Below, piece by piece: positions 42,135 to 55,100 of a DNA stretch of 64,000 nucleotides. The DNA is taken from NCBI RefSeq assembly GCF_009389715.1, contig NC_052393.1, forward strand, positions 4,278,001 through 4,342,000, in the 5' to 3' direction. The notes below the pieces were generated by a model. That model worked only from the letters and a program-made list of their open reading frames with translations, was not told the origin of the DNA and did no database searches. The number at the start of each line of letters is the position of its first letter. The stretch's first letter is position 1. The position numbers were made by a program, and so were the translations under genes. Source of the DNA: Phoenix dactylifera (taxonomy: Eukaryota > Streptophyta > Magnoliopsida > Arecales > Arecaceae).

Positions 42135-45100
42135 TCAATATGGAATCACGTACGGCAGTTGATAAGTATCAAAGCCAGGTAGATAACAAGCTTGAGGCTG
42201 CATGGAAGATGGTACACTGCTCCCATGACTCAACAAGCCTTCCTTGTGGGCTTCATGCATGTTGGAATTAAGACTGGAACGGCGCTTTGAGCACCCAAAC
42301 AACCAGTCTTGGTCGCTAATATCTGAATGCTCCAGCTGCAATGGTGGAGGGTTCCAGTTCATTATAAGTTCTCTGAACTGCCCTTCCATTTCATGGATCC
42401 TCCTATTCCTTTTTGAGCTAGACTTGCTATAAGGAGATTTTGCTGCTTCCATTTCGAGGGCAGTTTCTGTGACCCTGCCAGAGAAGCATGGTTCTTCGCT
42501 GGTTCTGGTTCTGGAAAGCTCTGAATCTGTTTGATTCAACGTTGGCACGGTGGCAGGTGGCTTTAGAACCTTCTGTTTCACCACGGGCATGGTGGCAGGT
42601 GGCTTTAGATCCTTCTGTTTCACCACGGGCATGGTGGCAGGTGGCACTGGATCTTTTTGTTTCGCCGCAGGCACGGTGGCAGGTGGCTTTAGATCCTTCT
42701 GTTTCACCACGGGCATGGTGGCAGGTGGCTTTAGATTCTTCTGCACCACGGGCATGGTGGCAGGTGGCACTGGATCTTTTTGTTTCAAAGTTGGCATGCT
42801 TGCAGGTGGTGTCGGATCTTTTTCTTTCACAACTGGAATGTTTGCCGGTAGTGTTGCATCTTTTTGTTTAATCAGTGGTAACCTGATTCGAAGGATCGAA
42901 CCTTCACAAGGAAAAACAAAAAGGTAATATCAGCATCTCCACGAGCACGGTACAAGCTCACCTAGCACACAAAATAACTATGGAGCCAGATAGGGAAGGA
43001 AAAAAAATAGAAGACAGAAAAATACTCACCATGGCTATTCTGGTTGACATTGGGGACCACAAGCTTCCTCCTCTTGCTGCTGTCCTGAGAGCTCTCAGAG
43101 GAGTCATATATATTCTGAATAGAATATGGCTGCTCATGCTCTTCTGTGAGGCCACTCCCCTCCAACTGCTCAACAGCACCAGCAGCAGCTTTTGCTTTTG
43201 CATTGTAGCCGTCCTTCTGATTCAGCTGGCTCCTTTCCTCATACTTTCTCTTCTTGTGGCTATGTTTTGAGCGTTTAGATTCCTCATGCTCTTGACCAGC
43301 TTTCTCCCTCTTCTCTTTCTTCTCCCTTTTCTTTTCTTTCCTCCTCTCCTTCTTCGCCCTTTCACTTTCTTTCTGGTACCTCAGTGCACCAGAACAATCA
43401 TCAATTCCATCACAGAAAAGAAAGTGGGAAAGGAAAGAAGAACCAAGGACAATACATCATAACAACACAGAATGCTGTTAGAGCATCCATTTTTTGAGAA
43501 AGCAATCTTCAAGACATGGAATAGTAAGATGACATCCAAGAAAATAATGTGATGTCCACAAATGCAAAATCATAAGAAAAAAGTGTGTCGCTTTGCATAA
43601 TGAAAGGCTCTTCCAGCAATTCAAATGTTACACCTGTAAGAAAGCCACTTAACTGTGCTACGCTATAGCAAATAGTGAGAAAATCTCCAAAGCCACTAAG
43701 AAGCAAGTTCAGGTTAGAAAAGTTGCCACCAGGCAAGTTGCAATTCTCAACACCACTCATAGACAAAATGTTTGACATAGATTTATATAATACAAAGCCT
43801 TTCAAATGATACAAATCAGGCATTTCACATTGCTCACATTACTCTTCAAAACATGCTGGCAGCTGCCAACAAATACTACACTTCCAATGGCATGCTGCAC
43901 AAAAGGAACTATCATCCAACAATCTGCAGCTCAACCACAAAAATTAGACACTTAAAAATCTATACAGGTAATGCAAATCCTTGTGATCTCTCTCATGCAC
44001 CTGCAGAGACCAGCTAGAAGGAAAACAAGAGAGGACACTATCATGGCTAAGAAAATTAAATAGGCAGGTTCAACCTCGAAAATGTAGACTTTGGATCCAC
44101 CTCCAATAAAGCCTCTGGTTTTTAGCTTACAACATAATGCCCAATAATAACATGATTGAACAATTAACTGCATTATTTCACCTTTCAAGCAGAAGATTCA
44201 GCAGCTAACTGGACAGATGTAAGTGCCAGATTCATCACCAAAGAAAACAAAACCAACATCCTCTAACAGAACTTCAACGTAAAGCTTCATGAGCAGCCAT
44301 ATCATCTTCAGACAACATCAAAATACTGCACGGAACTCCAGCCGCCAAATAATGCATGATGCAACTCTAGACATTACATTTCATGCCAATATCTGAAACA
44401 TATCGCTAAATTGGATTGATGTTTCAGGCTTATCAAACCCACAAGGCAAGCTCATGCCATGCATGATTCTCACAGTATCAAGTAGGCCTGATGTGGCCTA
44501 ATTTATATTTGTATACCCCAAATAGTTGAGAACATGGTTTAAAGCTCCTTCTGAAACTCAACTTGGTTGAAACTAACTTGTAAAGCCAAGTTTAATGTAT
44601 CTGAAGGTTGCTTATTCTAATTAACTGCAATTTCTTCATTTTTTTAAAATGTTAGAAATCTAAACTAAGCTAAACTAGAATTTCATAATTCTAAGAACAG
44701 GCGGAGGCACCTAAAACTAAAATTTCTGAAATAGATTTGAGTGTTCATATTTCATTCACATTTCTATTTTCTGATGATAGATTATCAAATGATATAAAAA
44801 GATCTAAACATGACTCTTTGAATGTTCTTAAAAAAATATTTTTCTTGGTTGTTTCAATGCTAAACGATGGAAAAAAAAATTCATCCAAAGGTCCTTAATA
44901 TGTTTTCATGCTATGTCAAATTTCTTATTTTTGATAGGATTTTATTTTGCTTGCTGTTTTTGTTCTTTGTTCTAAGGGTCCATTTACTAAAAAAATCTTG
45001 TGCTTTTGGAAATTACAAATTATGATTTTAAAAACGTGCTGGCGGTTGGTCGTCCAATAAATTTTCAAAAATCTCTCAAATCATGAAATAGAAACTCTAC

Positions 45101-47170
45101 TTTTGTTGAATTTTCTAATTTGGGCTCTCCTTTTTAACTAAACACCTAGTAAAAATCCCAACTCCCAGAATCTACAAATTTTGAATCAAGTGAAAAAGAA
45201 TAAGATCATGATGTTAAGATTCAAGAAATCCCAATACAATATTATTTTTGATTGTCATCATTTCACTTCTTGACAATTTACAGGGAAACTACCAAAACTA
45301 GAGAGAGGCTACCAAAACTGACAAAATTGGTTCTCATTTGATCCATCCGAAACCAAAACCAAGTTTTTGAATCTTTGTTGAGACAACAATCCATTATTTG
45401 AATTTTCTGGATATCATAATAAGGAAAACCCTAAGACTAATTCCATATCTTCAAGAGTTGCTTGGCCACAAGCAAGCAGCCCACCTAAGACAGTAGAGAA
45501 CTCCAGATGTCAATGCAACTACAAAGTCTTCAGCAAGTCAGGTTCTCATTATTTAAGGGTTCAACAAATTCTACAAAAGATTTATTGCAATATGCAACTT
45601 ATACATCCCTCATCTTTTTCTCACCTCAGTGCAGATCACAAACTCATCTATGTCTCAAGTTGGAGATCTTGTTGCAACATTATTTTCACAAACATGAAAA
45701 TCAAAACATGTATTGCACAATGTAAATTGTGTGAAGCATGACAATGAATATATCCAAATAAACCATGCATCAAAACTGATTAAAAAAATACAGTAATCAT
45801 ACATGTACTTTGGCATGTTTCCATGAAAACCTTTTTTTCTTTTTTTTTCTTTTTTTTACTGACAGGTTCCAATCAAACAGGAATTTAGATAACGCGATAC
45901 ACCAATGCAAATTGTATGACTGTCTGTCAAGATGAACAATGATCACACGTTTCATTTATACCACAGATTAAACTAGCATCTGCCAAGCGAGAATTTCTTG
46001 CATAGAAGTCAGGAGCATATCAGAGCCCAGAACAGTCCCCCAACCCAAACTACGCAAAACTGGACATAAGTTAAAATGGTTTTAAACACCTAGAATACAG
46101 AGCATATATTGGACAATCCAACTATGAGCACCTCCATGCCCATAAGCCCCAACCACTACATTGGATCATCCAATAGTAGCTTTCTTCATCTTTGCTTGCA
46201 TCAATCCATATTCTATTTGATCTTGTTAATAGTTTGACAGCTATCTCTATATACAGTCAATCCTGTATTGAAGGAAGATCAAAAAGCTACTAATAATCAG
46301 CTATTGGAAACATCATTTCCTTATCAACAAAATTGTGACACCAAAAAATTCACATTGCTGAAGACTCCTCACCTGAAGCCTATCATGTCACCACATTCCA
46401 CATATGGGCGTCACCACCCTGATATTTTGTCAGAGATTGATAATTTAGAGAGGTTGAAAAATGGGTATACTGATAATTCCCCCTGACAGGTTATTGTTGA
46501 ACAACCACCACAAACATGTGATCAATGCACCTAAACATTTCCACTACTCCAAAATGATCACTATAGATCAAACTAATCCAATTGTAGCTGCTAGAACTTT
46601 CCTCATGCATGACATCAATAAATTTGGGACCTCAAGAAAAATAATTGTTCATAAGGAACATCTTCACATTCACATCAACAACGTGATATTGCCACTAGCA
46701 TGACTTCATGGCAACTCATCTCCAATATGAAACCGAAGGAAAAACCATATAATCCCGTCCCGCCTAACTCCATTCAAACTGATCAATTGCTTGTCTCTAG
46801 AACCCAAAGTGGGAGTTCAAAACAATTAACAGAAAGCCAGAAAAACTGAAAAACCACCACCAACTACGGGAAAGCCCAAGCTTAGAGTTAGTTATATTAT
46901 TTTCTGCCTTGATTGACATATAGATACATGATACTACACGGCTTGTATACAGATTCATCAGTTCTTCTTCAATTAAAAGATTGTTATTTTTCGACGGTAT
47001 TCATCCACAGAAAGGGAGCCCATCCAACGAACCGATCAACCAAAAAGGAGTCGAGCAAAAATGCAAGTAATCAATCGCAGTAGCATTAATGCTCAACAAA
47101 CCTTAATCGATTCGATCAGGCCCTCCTCGTAATATGGAGGCGGTGGCGGGTACGGAAAGCACCGAGACAT
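42135..47170 (-). CDS. Lys-rich, probably nuclear protein with PPATMPVV repeats (myb-like protein X type), 3 exons, 392 aa
   Basis: Function unknown. It resembles plant proteins of unknown role often labelled myb-like protein X. Exons on the minus strand: 47170-47102 (MSRCFPYPPPPPYYEE, ending in a clean AAG/GTTTGT donor), 43372-43030, and 42901-42135; phases agree, 1179 nt. Order: conserved MSRCFP start; a Lys/Glu/Arg-rich region (24-72, KKERKEKKREKKEKREK) with likely nuclear-localisation signals; a Ser-rich stretch; SILRIRLPL at 139-147; eight 14-residue repeats at 149-259; a conserved C-terminal block with NWNPPPLQ (319-326) and DQDWLF (334-339). The exon 2 acceptor was chosen at 43373/43374 because it keeps the frame; an alternative seven bases upstream would not. 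Intron 1 is 3.7 kb. The start is supported by the family-typical N-terminus and the upstream TATA box. Confident as a gene, not as to function. Confidence 0.85.
42537..42869 (-). repeat. Coding tandem repeat, eight 14-codon units
   Basis: Consensus KQKDxxPPATMPVV, one unit a residue short. The 42-base units stay in frame. Variation between units is mostly at positions 5-6 (PV or LK) and at the last two residues. Adjacent units are highly similar in DNA, suggesting recent unequal exchange. Confidence 0.9.
43373..47101 (-). other. Intron 1 of the Lys-rich gene (3.7 kb)
   Basis: It joins the MSRCFP exon to the Lys-rich exon. Inside I see only AT-rich DNA, a T-rich run at about 45831-45855 and short frames without domains. 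A stretch at about 44970-45260 with GGGTCCATTTACTAAAA at one side may be a MITE, but I could not match its ends. Confidence 0.6.
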
Positions 47171-47480
47171 CACCGCCCGCCTACGATCTTCCGTCCCCCT
47201 CGATTCAAATCGGTGGCAAACGCAGCAAATCGGCCCCCAGACCACTCAGAGAAGGCCAATACCTGCGCCCAAATCGCCTCAAGGAACCAGAAAAAGCAGG
47301 AAGCCGGGGGTTATAGATCTCCAGAAACCGGAGGTTATAGATCTCAAGAAACCGAGGATCGAACGGAATCAATATAAAGGCGGAGAAGAGGATCTGGCTC
47401 GATCTCAAGATTTGAAAGCGATCCCGCGCGGCGGGGGGGGAGGGGAGGGAGGAAGAGCTTTTGGAGTGGGGATGGCGGCA

Positions 47481-47499
47481 AGGGTTAGGGTTAGGGTTT
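47481..47499 (-). promoter_or_regulatory. Telo-box in the leader of the Lys-rich gene
   Basis: AGGGTTAGGGTTAGGGTTT on the plus strand gives three consecutive telomere-like units, with AAACCCTA at the 5' side on the gene's strand. It lies about 310 bases before the start codon and about 60 bases after the TATA box. This position is usual for telo-boxes of housekeeping plant genes. Confidence 0.6.
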
Positions 47500-47554
47500 C
47501 CGGGGCAGAACAATCCCTCGAAAAAGCAACCCTCAAGGGGGTCAGAGGCAGGGG

Positions 47555-47566
47555 CTATTTATAGAG
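47555..47566 (-). promoter_or_regulatory. TATA box of the Lys-rich gene
   Basis: CTCTATAAATAG on the minus strand, in a GC-rich context. It predicts a transcript start near 47530 and a leader of roughly 360 nt. Confidence 0.65.
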
Positions 47567-49269
47567 GGTGGGGAGAGACCAACTCCGTTTTGGAGACTGG
47601 TAAGCTGCGACGCGCCTTTTAATTGGGTCCCGTTAGCGTGCAGAGCCATTGGTGGGATTTGCGTGGGTCCCACGCGGAAATTTGAAGTTTGCGGAGCAAT
47701 CTGGTACACGCAATCCGTATTCCTGCGGGCCAGGGAAAGCTGCCGAACCGCCTTGAGGTTCACGTGAAATGCACGTGAGTGAGGTGGATCCCAGCAGCGA
47801 GTGGTCCATAAGTAACCATAGCATGGATTTTGTTTATAGGGGTGGAATTTTGCAACAACTACAAAAATATTACTATTACAACCTTTTTAATTTTCCCAAC
47901 TCAATGAGTAATTTATTTAATCCTCTACTTTAATATAGGGAAATAAATTAAACATTGTCTTGTGAAAAATCACAAATTTTAGTAATAAATCTTGTATGAT
48001 GACAAGAAATTTATTTAATTCAATTGTTTGGGTTTTTCAAATGGAGTTGTCCACCGTAACATTTTGAGAGGTTCTAATTGTGTTGATATAGTTCTCTAAG
48101 TTCGATAAAATTATCCAAAAGAAAAGGTATTGTGCCAATAAAGAACTCTTCTGACTTGTTATAGGTTCGTACTTATTCAAGTAATCTAAGATTGGAAAAC
48201 CTCAATTGAGGATTAAGGTTTAAGTGAATTGAACTCCAATTATTCTGAACCTTAATCATGCTATCATAATATTATAAATAAAATAAGTTTAATTCAAAAC
48301 ATTATAATTGAAGCTCTGGATCAAACTCGGAATGCATATAAATATTTGGAAAGATAATATATGTCAAAAGTTTTTTCTTTTCTAAGACATGGCAGGATGC
48401 ATCCACCATGTGCAAAAATGCATAAATCCTATGTACTTTAATATTGAAAGATTTAATTATTACTTGCAACATTGCACCTTTTCATTGAGAACCACATGTC
48501 TTGACATTTTGACCCTATCCTTGAGAATCCATTATTATGCTTCTTATGATAATATTTACTATCTAGTTTTTATTGATATATCATATATGCAATAAAAGAA
48601 AAGCTCGAACGCAAAATAGAGAAATCGAGTATATATTAAATAAAAGTCCTCAATGCAACTCAACTTCTTCGTATTCACAAGAGAAGTGGCATCTTGAAAG
48701 AACTGAAATTTAGTATGACAAATGCTTAACAAAAGCATGATTTTTGGCCAAGCAAAGGGAGTGTAAGATAGAAGAGAAGAGGTCAAACTCTATAAGGGAC
48801 TGGTAGTTTGTATAAACCAACCATTTGATCTGAAAAGCTTTTAATTGTCATGGAATAAATCGACAGTAAGCATAATATATACGAGAGAGAAGAGAGGAAT
48901 CCAAATACAGGAAGAAATGGAGCAGGGCATGCAGATTTTTTGCTTCTCCTCGACAATGCAAAAAGGGTGTAAAGCAAATTGGTTTGGAATCATATTTTAA
49001 GTGGGAGGAATCGTAGGGGTATTATGAGAGTGAGAAGACATGGGCTGGATAGGTTTGTAATCATAAGTTTATAGGGAGGAATCCTAATGAGATTTAAAAG
49101 AGCAGGCCAATAAAAATGCCTCCAAAAGATATATATATATATATATTGACATTTTCTGTTCGGAAGCACTCAAGTATCCTTAGTAGTACTTCCTTCCTAT
49201 CTATCGCCCTTTTCTCCGCATGACTAAAAGTGATCAATAAAAATACTCGTTTAGCCATATCCTTCTTCA

Positions 49270-49440
<171 letters not shown>

Positions 49441-49698
49441 AGGCTCGATTGGACCGGATCTGGGGCCAATAAATATGTATAGCCAGTCCTATTAAATATT
49501 ATTTGTCATTCATGTTGGAGTTTGTTTGATTAAAGAAAGAGCAGTCTATATCTTGTTGGATGGCCAAAATCTTGAATACACACCCACATACGTATGTATG
49601 TTTTGAATCTTCCTAGCAAGTCAAACAATTTAGAGAATTCTTGTACATGGGGAAAAATGGGTTCCAAAGATCAATTGAATTGCCAATCTACAACCAAA

Positions 49699-49805
49699 AA
49701 TTTAAACTCCAGGCTACGGTGGTTAATTGTCATATCTTCTATAGTCTTGTTTCTTCATTACACATTACAATAGCCAATTAACCACTGTAGCCTGGAGTTT
49801 AAATT
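49699..49805. repeat. 31-bp inverted repeat with 45-bp loop
   Basis: Arms at 49699-49729 and 49775-49805 match at 30 of 31 positions (AATTTAAACTCCAGGCTAC, and on). It could be a small foldback MITE or form an RNA hairpin if transcribed. No target duplication is obvious. Confidence 0.85.
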
Positions 49806-50303
49806 AACAGGAATACTTGACATATCTATTTGCATCAAGTCAATAGCCAATCAAGTTAGCTGACACTTGTCATGTGCCTGACAAGCCACACCACTGGCTG
49901 TTTGGTTTCCAGAAGAGTATGACTAACGTAGAAGAATTGAAAGGCTTCTGTAAGCTCCCGGATATCCTGAAGTAGAGTGATTTAATCCAACTGATCACTG
50001 TTGCAGCATCTCCTCCATCCATAGCTATTTGATATTAAGATGATGTATAGCCATCTTTAAGAAGAAGAATGAAACTTTTAGCCCCAACATAAATCATCTG
50101 ACCATTGCAATCTCTAAAGATGAAGCCTGCTCCCTCTCCGTGATCTCGAACCAAACCATCAAAACTTTAGCTTTGCGACACCTCACGGAGGGAGCGAAGC
50201 TATAAAGTTTTCGGTGGCTCGTAAAAACCCGAAATCTAAGAAATTAAGCATCACATCAGTGACTATGGACTAGAATACTATTCGGTTCTGAGACATGCAT
50301 GAG

Positions 50304-51518
50304 CTCTTCATCATCAGTTGATGATGATCTGATGAGAATTCCAATAGAACCAGGCTAGGAGCATAAGATTGTGGGTTGGAGAAGTTGCTTGGTGTTTCTT
50401 GCCAGCGGACAATGAATCAATGAGCGGTCAACATCCCTTGCAGCAGTTGGGCAATGATCCCAACAAGCAGTTTGACTATTAAGAAGGTGCCTTAGAACTA
50501 ATGTAAGTTTACATGGTAAGCGCAGCCCATGAAATTTTCCGCCAAAAATGTCTTAATACTGGGGACTAGGAACACATATCCAACTAAAATTTTGTCTTGC
50601 GGAGGCATTGATATATTTTCAGGTCATCTTACTAGTGTCACTTGACTTTGATTAATACTGATTTTTCTGCATCACCCCATACTAGATTAAGAAGTGGTAT
50701 CAGAATTTCTGTAATCCGACTTGCTATCTCAGGAGGAAAATTATATCTAGCTTATGAAAAAGAAAACTGCCGTTGACCATATCACAATCAAGCACGTCCC
50801 AACTTCAGAAGCCCAAATGTGTTAAAAAAAATTCTCTGAAATTGCTTCTCAAGCCTCACTTCAGCAAATTGCAAGTGATGTCTCTTGCTCCTTCTAACGA
50901 TACTCTAAATGCCCTAATTTATTAGACGCTGGTGATGTCACCTTAGTTTTTATAAAATATTATAAGAAAGCAACATAGTAATTGCCTATTACCATTCATC
51001 TTCTTGGGAAGGAATTGGAGTAATCTTCTTGGGATGGGGTTCATAATCCGAGACCATAATTTTCGGCTGATTGCTGCAGGAAGGCGATACATCCATGATA
51101 CGATAGTTATAGGAGCGGAGCTCAGCGCGGCATGGGAGGGTATCACATATGCGAGGTCTGTTCTAAGGGCTGGTGAGATTATCTTGAAAGGAGATTCTGC
51201 CATGGTGATTGATTGGATTCGGAATGTTGTGCGATAGGCTGACGGTCATCCTCTTCTTAGCGATATACAATGGATGGTGCAAGACTGTAACTCCTTTTAC
51301 ATTGCTCATGTATATCGGAAGGCGAATAGAACGACTGACTGAGTTGCCTTCTTTGCTGTCCATCACTCTGAAAAGGTCTCATGGACATGAACAGATGTTG
51401 TACCTCTTTTTTAGGCCATATTTTGTATCTTGACTGAGTTGGTTATACTTAAGCTAGGTTTACCGGGGCGGCCTGTTTATAAAAAAAAAAAAATCAAAAA
51501 TTTTGGAGCGTGAAATGT
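50304..51518. mobile_element. Rearranged LINE module, copy A
   Basis: Two LINE domains lie in opposite orientations. On the minus strand at about 50380-50560 an open frame reads GLRLPCKLTLVLRHLLN then IHCPLARNTKQLL, resembling the zf-RVT zinc-binding domain that follows plant LINE reverse transcriptases. On the plus strand at about 51025-51237 is RNase H (MGFIIRDHNFRLIAAG, GAELSAAWEGI, ILKGDSAMVIDWI), then a decayed RKANR block and a short A-rich tail at about 51480-51493. No reverse transcriptase core is seen. Copy B shows the same order. Confidence 0.75.
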
Positions 51519-51853
51519 GCTCATCGTGTTGCGGTGGACGCTGTCAGCGGTCACGATTTACCAGTAACAAACGGGTTACTATGAGTAATCTTGGAAGGAA
51601 GGTAGCCAGGGGTCTACTTACCGTCTCTGGGGTCGGGCAACGATCCCAATCTCCCCTGGACTCTGGAGACTTCCTCCCCATTTAATTCCGACTCCCCCTA
51701 CGATTTTTTTTTTTTTAATCCAGTGGGTCCCAATCCATCGGAATAGATATTTTTACTCGCTCGGTCATTACCCGGAATTCCCCTCCCTTCCACGGCCGCC
51801 TCCCTTCTTCTCTCTGCGTCTCTATGCCAGCCTCTATTCGAGAAGCCTTCTTA

Positions 51854-51934
51854 ATGGCCGCGAATACTCGTCGCAGACTCGTGCGTGCCCTCCAAGCCCT
51901 CTACTCCATCTCCCGTCAACGAGGGATCCATTAA
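51854..51934 (+). promoter_or_regulatory. Upstream ORF in the bZIP leader (26 codons)
   Basis: ATG GCC GCG at 51854 opens a 26-codon frame ending at 51934, out of frame with the bZIP start at 52182. A leader intron may also exist (donor CTG/GTAAGC at 52051, acceptor AAATAG at 52158). Whether either affects expression is unknown. Confidence 0.4.
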
Positions 51935-52181
51935 AATCGCGACTTTCCCATTCTTGGTCCGGGTTGTTTCTAGGATTTCATTGTTCTCAGATTTCTTCTT
52001 CGAAAAATCCGTTGTCTTCAATCGAATTGAGGTCTCCTTCTCTGGTTCTGGTAAGCAAGATTTCTCTTTTTCCATCTGGATTGTTCCCCAAATCCAAATC
52101 TTTACATTCTTTCGTCCCGTTCTTGAATTTTGCGGCTTCCAATTTCCCGCTGAAATAGGAATTCTGCTGCCCAATTGGGCC

Positions 52182-55100
52182 ATGGACGACTTGGACCTCG
52201 ACTTCCCGAACCCGGAAGTGTTCCCGGGCCCTGATGTCGGGGACCAGATGCCCGGCAACTGCTGGATAGATGGCTTCTTCGACGAGAGCGTCAAGGACAT
52301 GCCCCGCCACTCTTGCACCCACACCCACACCTGTAATCCTCCGGGGGGAGACCTCTCGCACACCCACACCTGCTTCCATGCCCACACCAGGATCCTCTCG
52401 GCTCCTTCCAATGAGACTTCTTCCGAGTCCGCCGAGAAGAGCTCATCAAAGAAGAGACCAATTGGCAACCGAGAGGCTGTCCGGAAGTACCGCGAGAAGA
52501 AGAAGGCTCACACGGCCTCGCTGGAGGATGAGATTGTCCAATTGAGGGCGCTCAATCAGCAGCTGATGAAGAGGCTGCAGGGGCAAGTAGCTCTGGAGGC
52601 GGAGGTGGCAAGGCTTAGGTGCTTGCTTGTCGATATAAGGGGAAGGATAGAAGGAGAGATTGGGGCCTTCCCTTATAACAGGGCAGCGAGAATGGGTGGG
52701 GATTTGGTTTCTAATGCAACCCAGGGGAACCTTTTTGGTGCTCACATCATAAATTCGTGCAATGTGCGCTGTGATGACCAGATCAACTGCATGCAATCAG
52801 TGATGCAAGGCGAAGATGGGGATGAAGATGGTGCATTGGATGGCGAGAACTTTGATGCTTGTGAGATTGGCAATATTCGGTGCATGGGGAGTTCGAGTAC
52901 AGGATCTAAGGTCATCTTGACTTGTGGCCATGGAAATGCGAATGGAAATGCGATGGCTGCTGGATGTTCGTCTAAGGCCAAGAAAACTAAAGGTCAGTTC
53001 TGATTTACCTTTTTCTTTATTGAAAGTGCTTGTTGAATATTTTAGTGGTCTTCTTCTATTTGATTAGCAGGCATTTGAACATTTTCCGATGTCGATTAGT
53101 TATTGAATTGCTAGAGTGATACATGTAAAGCCTACCCTATTTGATGTGCTGGAATTAGAAGCACTAATCTGGTTGTCATGTATTTCTTTTCATTTCATAT
53201 GGACTTTGGGATGCAGCAAGCTTCAATCCTCCAAGTCCATGTGCATTTTTAGGGAATTAGTCATGGCATCTGCAGTAATCTACCTCCAATGGAAAATCCA
53301 TTGGAGCTAAACTGTTAAGATTTTTGGGTGCATTGATGTCACCTTAAGTAGTCGGTGATTTTAGGCAATCCTACTTTTATACAGGACATGATATTGGACT
53401 TTAACCTTCTTCAGTAAAATCATGAACTTGAAAACTATTGAGAGCATTCAAGTTATGTGAAATTGGCTTGTTAAGAAGAATCTACGATTTCATACTTACA
53501 AACAAGGACCTCGTGTCCACCTCCAAGGGTATAAAATAGAAATACTTATAGGAGTCTAATACATGTCAGTCTGAGGTGGAAATGTCGTTTGGTGGGATAA
53601 ATTGCAATAAGGCAGGATAAAGGGGTTATATTCCTCACTATCTTTTAACCGAACAAATCCTCTACATACGGGGAAAAGTGCTATATTTTGTACCTTCTTA
53701 CAACTTTATAGTGAGTTTGAAGCTAAGTTAGTAGTAATTTTCTCGAATTGATTTTGATGGCTTTCTATGTTAGATTGTATAGAGGTATGAAATTTGCTAT
53801 TTTTAGAAAGTCTGAACTCTGAAAGTATCCTAGTTGAATAAGGGGCTAGCGGACAAGTCTTATTATGTATTTGGCTATAAAAGAATAGAGAGAAGATCGT
53901 CTAACAAGTTCAGTGATAATCAATGCAAAATAAATTCTTTTCTACTATCATTACTTCTAACTTCTTCCCCGTATTTTTCTTATCTTCTATTCTATTTGTT
54001 ACTTTCTCTTTGAAATAGCAATTAGATAAACAAAAGTGATCTTTAATGACTACATCATTTTCAAATCTGATTTAAACTGTCCCATAACCACTCATTATGT
54101 ATTCTTTGACCAATGGGGCTACATCAAGGTTTCCTAGTCCAAGACATAAGAGCTGCTTTCAACCTGCTGCCTGATGAAAGCTTCTTTGACGAGGTTGTCA
54201 AAATCATTCACCTATACGCAAGCACCCCGATGGTGGCCCTTGCCAGCCTTCTAGTCTCGACCTCTTCCACACTCACTTTAGTTAGATTCAATACCAAAAC
54301 CTGCGTAGAAGTTCTGAATTAGACAAGTATGAGGTACAAAGACCTGAAATGGTTTTCATTTGATGTCTTTTTTCCAACACTAATTTAAAATATGGAATTT
54401 CTAATTAGAAACTATGTTTTATTATTTCTTCAAAAAATTACAAATCAAATAGACTTATTAATAAAAATAGCTATTTACTTACAAGCAAAGTAGGAAAACA
54501 CTTTAATGGCTGGACAAGTGACTTCTGTGACTTTGTTGCTAATTTAGTATTCTTGAAGAGCAACTATGAGTAGGACATTGGAGAGTTAACCTCCTTGTAT
54601 TACCAAGAAAGATACATGCCAGGATGTATCTGAATTTGTACACATAAGACACTCCTATTCTTATCACTTTTGTTATTTTCATTTTTCTTTTGGGCACATT
54701 GGGAGGAAACTTAGGTGCATACAACCAATGCAGCCAACCAAAATCATATTTACTTGAGGAAAAAAGGAGGGAGGGGGGGGGGGGGGGGGGGGGAGGGGAC
54801 ACATGATCTCCCCAAGACATCCTTTCCGTGCTAGCCCCAATCAATGGGTTGATTACGCTCCCCATGTTGCAACCTTTAAAATTGGTAAATAGTTGGTCTC
54901 TTTGAACAATGAGTTTGACCTGCTATAATATCACTAGAAGTGATTATTTTTTATTCTTTTTAGAGATTGATCAAGAATGTAGGTGTTAAATTGACTTTAC
55001 AATATGCCATTTCTCTAAAACCTTATATTAGGAACTTTGAATAAAACATGTATATTTGAAGATCTTAAACAAATAATAACTTTCAAAACTTTTCTTTTGT

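Noticed and set aside
47481-47499. Interstitial telomere repeat as a chromosome-fusion scar
   Set aside because: Only three units, in a 5' leader just after a TATA box; a telo-box explains it better.
51885-52181. N-terminal extension of the bZIP frame upstream of 52182
   Set aside because: The frame stays open but has no ATG; the family N-terminus begins at 52182 and a leader intron may lie within.
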